The position numbers and the translations under genes were made by a program. Positions 61,315 to 64,000 of a stretch of 64,000 nt of DNA are shown piece by piece. The notes beneath the pieces are model-generated. The model was not told the origin of the DNA and did no database searches. It saw only the letters and a list, made by a program, of their open reading frames with translations. The DNA comes from Croceibacterium soli (GTDB lineage Bacteria > Pseudomonadota > Alphaproteobacteria > Sphingomonadales > Sphingomonadaceae): contig NZ_WTYK01000004.1 of assembly GCF_009828065.1 (NCBI RefSeq), positions 62,001-126,000 of the forward strand, read 5' to 3'. Numbering within the stretch: position 1 is the first letter of the stretch; each line of letters opens with the position of its first letter.

Positions 61315-62166
61315 ATGATCAAGCCGGGGTCAGCTGCAAGTCTCGCGCGTTTCCTGGCAGGCTCCTGCGTGGTCCTTTCATGCTTCGCGGTGCCTCTGCT
61401 GGCCGCAGGGCCGGGCGACAACCCCCGCTACCTTGTGCCGGAGCGCCGTTTCGTGGCGCCCGAAGCGCGCCAGGGCGTCGCGTCGAGCGGCGAGGCGATC
61501 TACGCCATCGACAACAGCAACATCGGCAAATACGCACCGGACGGTGCCAGGATCGCTGCGTTCGCCGGCGACCCGGAGGCATTTCCGCATCTCAACAGCT
61601 GTACTCTCGCCGAGCGCGAGCTCGTCTGCGCAGCTTCCAATTACCCGGCGACGCCGCACCGCGGGACGATCGAGTTCTTCGACCCCGAAACGCTCGCCCA
61701 TCTCCGGTCGGTCGCGCTGCCCGACAACCCCGGCTCGTTGACGGCGCTCACTCGCCGCGACGGCCGCTGGTGGGCGGTGTTCGCGCATTACGACGGCAAG
61801 GGCGGCGTTCCCGGGCGGGATCACCGCGCCACGATGCTGGCCGAACTCAACGCGCAGTTCCGCGCCGTGCGGCGCTTCGCGTTCCCGCAAAGCGTGCTCG
61901 ACCGCATCTCCCCCCGCAGCGTGTCCGGCGCGGCTTGGGGAGCCGACGGCAGGCTCTACGTCAGCGGACACGACAAACCGGAGGTCTATGCCATGACGGT
62001 TCCGCCCGAAGGCGACGTGCTGCGCCACGAGGAGACTTACGCCGTCGCGTCGTTCGGCCAGGCGATCGACTTCGATCCGCACGATCCCGCACTCCTCTGG
62101 TCGATCGATCGGGACAGCCGCAGCGTCATCGCCAGCCGCATACCTGCAAGCGGGGTGCAGCGGTGA
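61315..62166 (+). CDS. Secreted beta-propeller-like protein of unknown function
   Basis: This 283-residue exported protein has a signal peptide (about 1-31, ending LLAAG) and repeated strand-rich segments such as 'EAIYAIDNSNIGKYAPDG', 'GTIEFFDPETLAHLRSVALP' and 'GADGRLYVSGHDKPEVYAMT', which suggest a propeller fold. I do not recognise a family. Its stop overlaps the GTG of the next gene, so both exported proteins are probably made together. Confidence 0.75.
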   Translation: MIKPGSAASLARFLAGSCVVLSCFAVPLLAAGPGDNPRYLVPERRFVAPEARQGVASSGEAIYAIDNSNIGKYAPDGARIAAFAGDPEAFPHLNSCTLAERELVCAASNYPATPHRGTIEFFDPETLAHLRSVALPDNPGSLTALTRRDGRWWAVFAHYDGKGGVPGRDHRATMLAELNAQFRAVRRFAFPQSVLDRISPRSVSGAAWGADGRLYVSGHDKPEVYAMTVPPEGDVLRHEETYAVASFGQAIDFDPHDPALLWSIDRDSRSVIASRIPASGVQR

Positions 62167-63224
62167 AGGCGCTTCGCCGTCGGCCCCGGCTGCTTCTGCT
62201 GGCGGGAGCCGGGCTGCTCCTCGGCGGTGCATCGATGAGCGGCGGAGGCGGGGTTCCGCCGGATCCGGCATCCTTCCCGGCCCCGCCGGCGGATCGGGGG
62301 GATTTCTCGGTCCTGACCTACAACGTCAAAGGGCTGCCGTGGCCGGTGGCGCTGGGGCGCGGAGCGGCATTGCAGCGGATCGGCGACCGGCTGGCGCATA
62401 TGCGCGCCGCGGGACAGCAGCCGAGCGTAGTCGTGCTGCAGGAAGCCTTCATCGGCGAAGCCAAGGCGATCGGCGAACGCGCCGGTTACCGCTACCGCGT
62501 GTTCGGGCCGCGCGACAGCGTGGCTTCCGCGCACCCGGGCATAGAGCGCCGCTGGTACCTGGGGGAGACCCAGGGGAAGCAGCTCGACAGCGGGCTGCTG
62601 ATCCTGTCCGACTTCCCGATCACGGACATGGCCAGCGCCGCCTTCCCGACGGACGCCTGCGCCGGGTTCGATTGCCTGGCGGCCAAGGGGGTCGTGCTCG
62701 TCACGATCGAGGTGCCAGGGAAAGGCCCGGTTGCGGTCGCCACGACGCATTTCAACAGCCGCGGCGCCTCGCTCGCACCCGGGCCGGCGACGGCCCACGC
62801 CTTCGCGGCGCAATCGCAGTTCCTCGCCGCGTTCCTCAAGCGTGAATGGCGCGCCGGCACGCCGCTGGTCCTGGCGGGGGACTTCAACGTAGGCCGGCGG
62901 CCGTTCCGCATGGCGACCCTGCCGAAGGCGCTGGCGACCGTATCGGGCGAGCGTGCGCCGGCCGAGGGCCTGCGGGCGACGATGACCGCGGACAAGGCGG
63001 GGATCGGCCGCTCGCCCGACGCACTGTCGATCCGCGACAGCGCCCGCGACATGCAGTTCATCTTCGATGGCGAGGATCGGTCGCTGAAGCCGGTCGGCGC
63101 GGCGATCCCGTTCGGCACGGAAGCGGGCGGATCGGCGCTATCCGATCACATGGGCTTTATGATCCACTATCGGGTCGTGCCGCAGGGCAGCTCCGCGACC
63201 CGCGGCAAGCGCGACGCGGCGTAG
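62163..63224 (+). CDS. Endonuclease/exonuclease/phosphatase-family exported protein
   Basis: This 353-residue protein has an N-terminal signal or lipoprotein-like segment and an EEP (DNase I-like) domain with 'FSVLTYNVKGLP', 'VVVLQEAF', 'ATTHFNSRG', 'VLAGDFNVGRR' and 'ALSDHMGFM'. Members cleave nucleic acids, inositol phosphates or sphingomyelin; the exported location favours a phosphodiesterase or nuclease acting outside the cytoplasm. The GTG at 62163 overlaps the previous stop. Its 3' end overlaps the convergent flippase-like gene by 58 bp. Confidence 0.87.
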   Translation: MKALRRRPRLLLLAGAGLLLGGASMSGGGGVPPDPASFPAPPADRGDFSVLTYNVKGLPWPVALGRGAALQRIGDRLAHMRAAGQQPSVVVLQEAFIGEAKAIGERAGYRYRVFGPRDSVASAHPGIERRWYLGETQGKQLDSGLLILSDFPITDMASAAFPTDACAGFDCLAAKGVVLVTIEVPGKGPVAVATTHFNSRGASLAPGPATAHAFAAQSQFLAAFLKREWRAGTPLVLAGDFNVGRRPFRMATLPKALATVSGERAPAEGLRATMTADKAGIGRSPDALSIRDSARDMQFIFDGEDRSLKPVGAAIPFGTEAGGSALSDHMGFMIHYRVVPQGSSATRGKRDAA

Positions 63225-64000
63225 CCGAACCCCGCCACCGTCGCCGAACTCGCCAGCACCACGCAGGCGCCGACGCCCGGAAGCCCCCACGCCCCGATCG
63301 CCGCCGGTAACAGACCCATGGCCAGGGCCAACGGGCCGGCGCGCAGGCCGAAGGCCAGCTCGGCCCTGCCCTTGGAGACCAGCAGCGCCTCCCAACTCGA
63401 CCCGAGCAGCTCGACCGCTCCGGCCAGGGCCAGGAGGACGAGCGTGGTGTAGGCGAAGACGAACTCCGGACCGACGATCGCCGCGATGGCCCAGCGCCCG
63501 GCTAGGACCGCTGCTGCGACGGAGATCAGCCCTGCCCCAAACGCCAGCAGCGTCATTCTCCCGGCCAGCCCGTGGGCCGCGTGGCTCACCCTTACCAGTT
63601 CGGGGTAGAGCGCCCGCGCGGACGCCTCCCCGAGCTGGACCAGGGCATGGCCGAACTGCACCGCCACGCGGTAGCCGCCGGCCAGCGCCGCTCCGCCGAG
63701 CGCGCCGACCAGCAGCATCAGCACTTGCTTGCCCGTGACCGCCAGGCTGCGCGAGAAACCGGTTGCGAAAACGAACCGCCAGACCCGCTCCCGCTCGGCC
63801 GGGAGGCGCTTGAGGCTGATATCGGACATGCGGAAGGGGGCGAACTTGCGGGCGAGCAGCCAGTGCGCGGCGGCGCAGGCCAGTTCCGCGACTGCCCAGG
63901 CGGCGACGAAACCGGCAATGCCGAGGCCGGCGAAGGCAGCGATCGCCGCGCCGGCGGCGCGGGTCGCCGGAAGCGCGGCTTCCGCCAGCATCGCCAGGTC
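63167..64000 (-). CDS. Polysaccharide flippase-like membrane protein (5' end outside window)
   Basis: The visible C-terminal 277 residues contain about seven hydrophobic helices and the loop 'GGYRVAVQFGHALVQLGEAS', typical of Wzx/MATE-type lipopolysaccharide or capsule flippases. The frame stays open to the window edge, so the N-terminal half lies outside. It would move lipid-linked sugars across the inner membrane. It overlaps the EEP gene tail to tail. Confidence 0.78.
   Translation of the reverse strand, partial: DLAMLAEAALPATRAAGAAIAAFAGLGIAGFVAAWAVAELACAAAHWLLARKFAPFRMSDISLKRLPAERERVWRFVFATGFSRSLAVTGKQVLMLLVGALGGAALAGGYRVAVQFGHALVQLGEASARALYPELVRVSHAAHGLAGRMTLLAFGAGLISVAAAVLAGRWAIAAIVGPEFVFAYTTLVLLALAGAVELLGSSWEALLVSKGRAELAFGLRAGPLALAMGLLPAAIGAWGLPGVGACVVLASSATVAGFGYAASRLPRVAELPCGTTR

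Overview
The window is high-GC chromosomal DNA that looks alphaproteobacterial, most probably from a sphingomonad (Sphingomonadales; Novosphingobium/Sphingobium-like). The evidence is the base composition, a DUF6481-type small protein, an HWE histidine kinase, a Tad pilus locus with a sphingomonad-like gene order, many ATGA/GTGA stop-start overlaps, and short 'TTCGACAAGCTCAGGACGAACGG' repeats. This placement is inference; no rRNA, tRNA, CRISPR array or insertion sequence was recognised.

Layout. 1-5675: the 3' part of a type IV secretion operon (virB4 fragment, virB6, virB9, virB10, virB11), followed by a small repeat cluster. 5876-9936: a histone-H1-like basic protein, then the polyphosphate genes ppk1 and ppx. 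10143-10883: a secreted M23 peptidase. 11009-27710: a complete-looking Lap-type adhesin locus. It has a LapG-like periplasmic cysteine protease on the plus strand, convergent with a six-gene minus-strand operon: giant adhesin (3026 aa), OmpA-like protein, TolC-like outer membrane protein, type I secretion ABC transporter, SleB-type cell wall hydrolase, HlyD-like adaptor. 28178-39615: a thirteen-gene Tad/Flp pilus locus on the minus strand, from flp pilin to prepilin peptidase. 40094-43144: a PAP2/AUR1-like membrane phosphatase or transferase, an O-antigen ligase/polymerase-like protein and an unknown anchored protein. 43180-43908: a PilZ-XRE fusion regulator. 44225-51790: an iron-uptake cluster (exbB, exbD, tonB, siderophore receptor, PiuC-type hydroxylase, ferric-reductase-like membrane protein, PepSY protein) with Fur-like operators, ending in a HerA-type ATPase. 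51990-63224: mixed metabolic and regulatory genes (aldehyde dehydrogenase, MFS transporter, HWE kinase, TetR regulator with a GT1 glycosyltransferase, GFA protein, SDR, secreted propeller-like protein, EEP-family hydrolase). 63167-64000: the 3' part of a polysaccharide flippase-like gene.

How it fits together. The most notable system is the adhesin locus. The adhesin carries a dialanine PAAG motif at residues 108-111, the same position and type as the LapG site of Pseudomonas LapA, and the neighbouring protease has the expected Cys-His-Asp triad. This predicts an adhesin held at the cell surface by a plug in its TolC-like pore and released by proteolysis. No LapD-type c-di-GMP receptor lies in the window. 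Unusually, a peptidoglycan hydrolase and an OmpA-type peptidoglycan-binding protein are built into the secretion operon. Adhesin, Tad pili, surface-polysaccharide genes and a PilZ transcription factor within about 33 kb make this a surface-attachment region.
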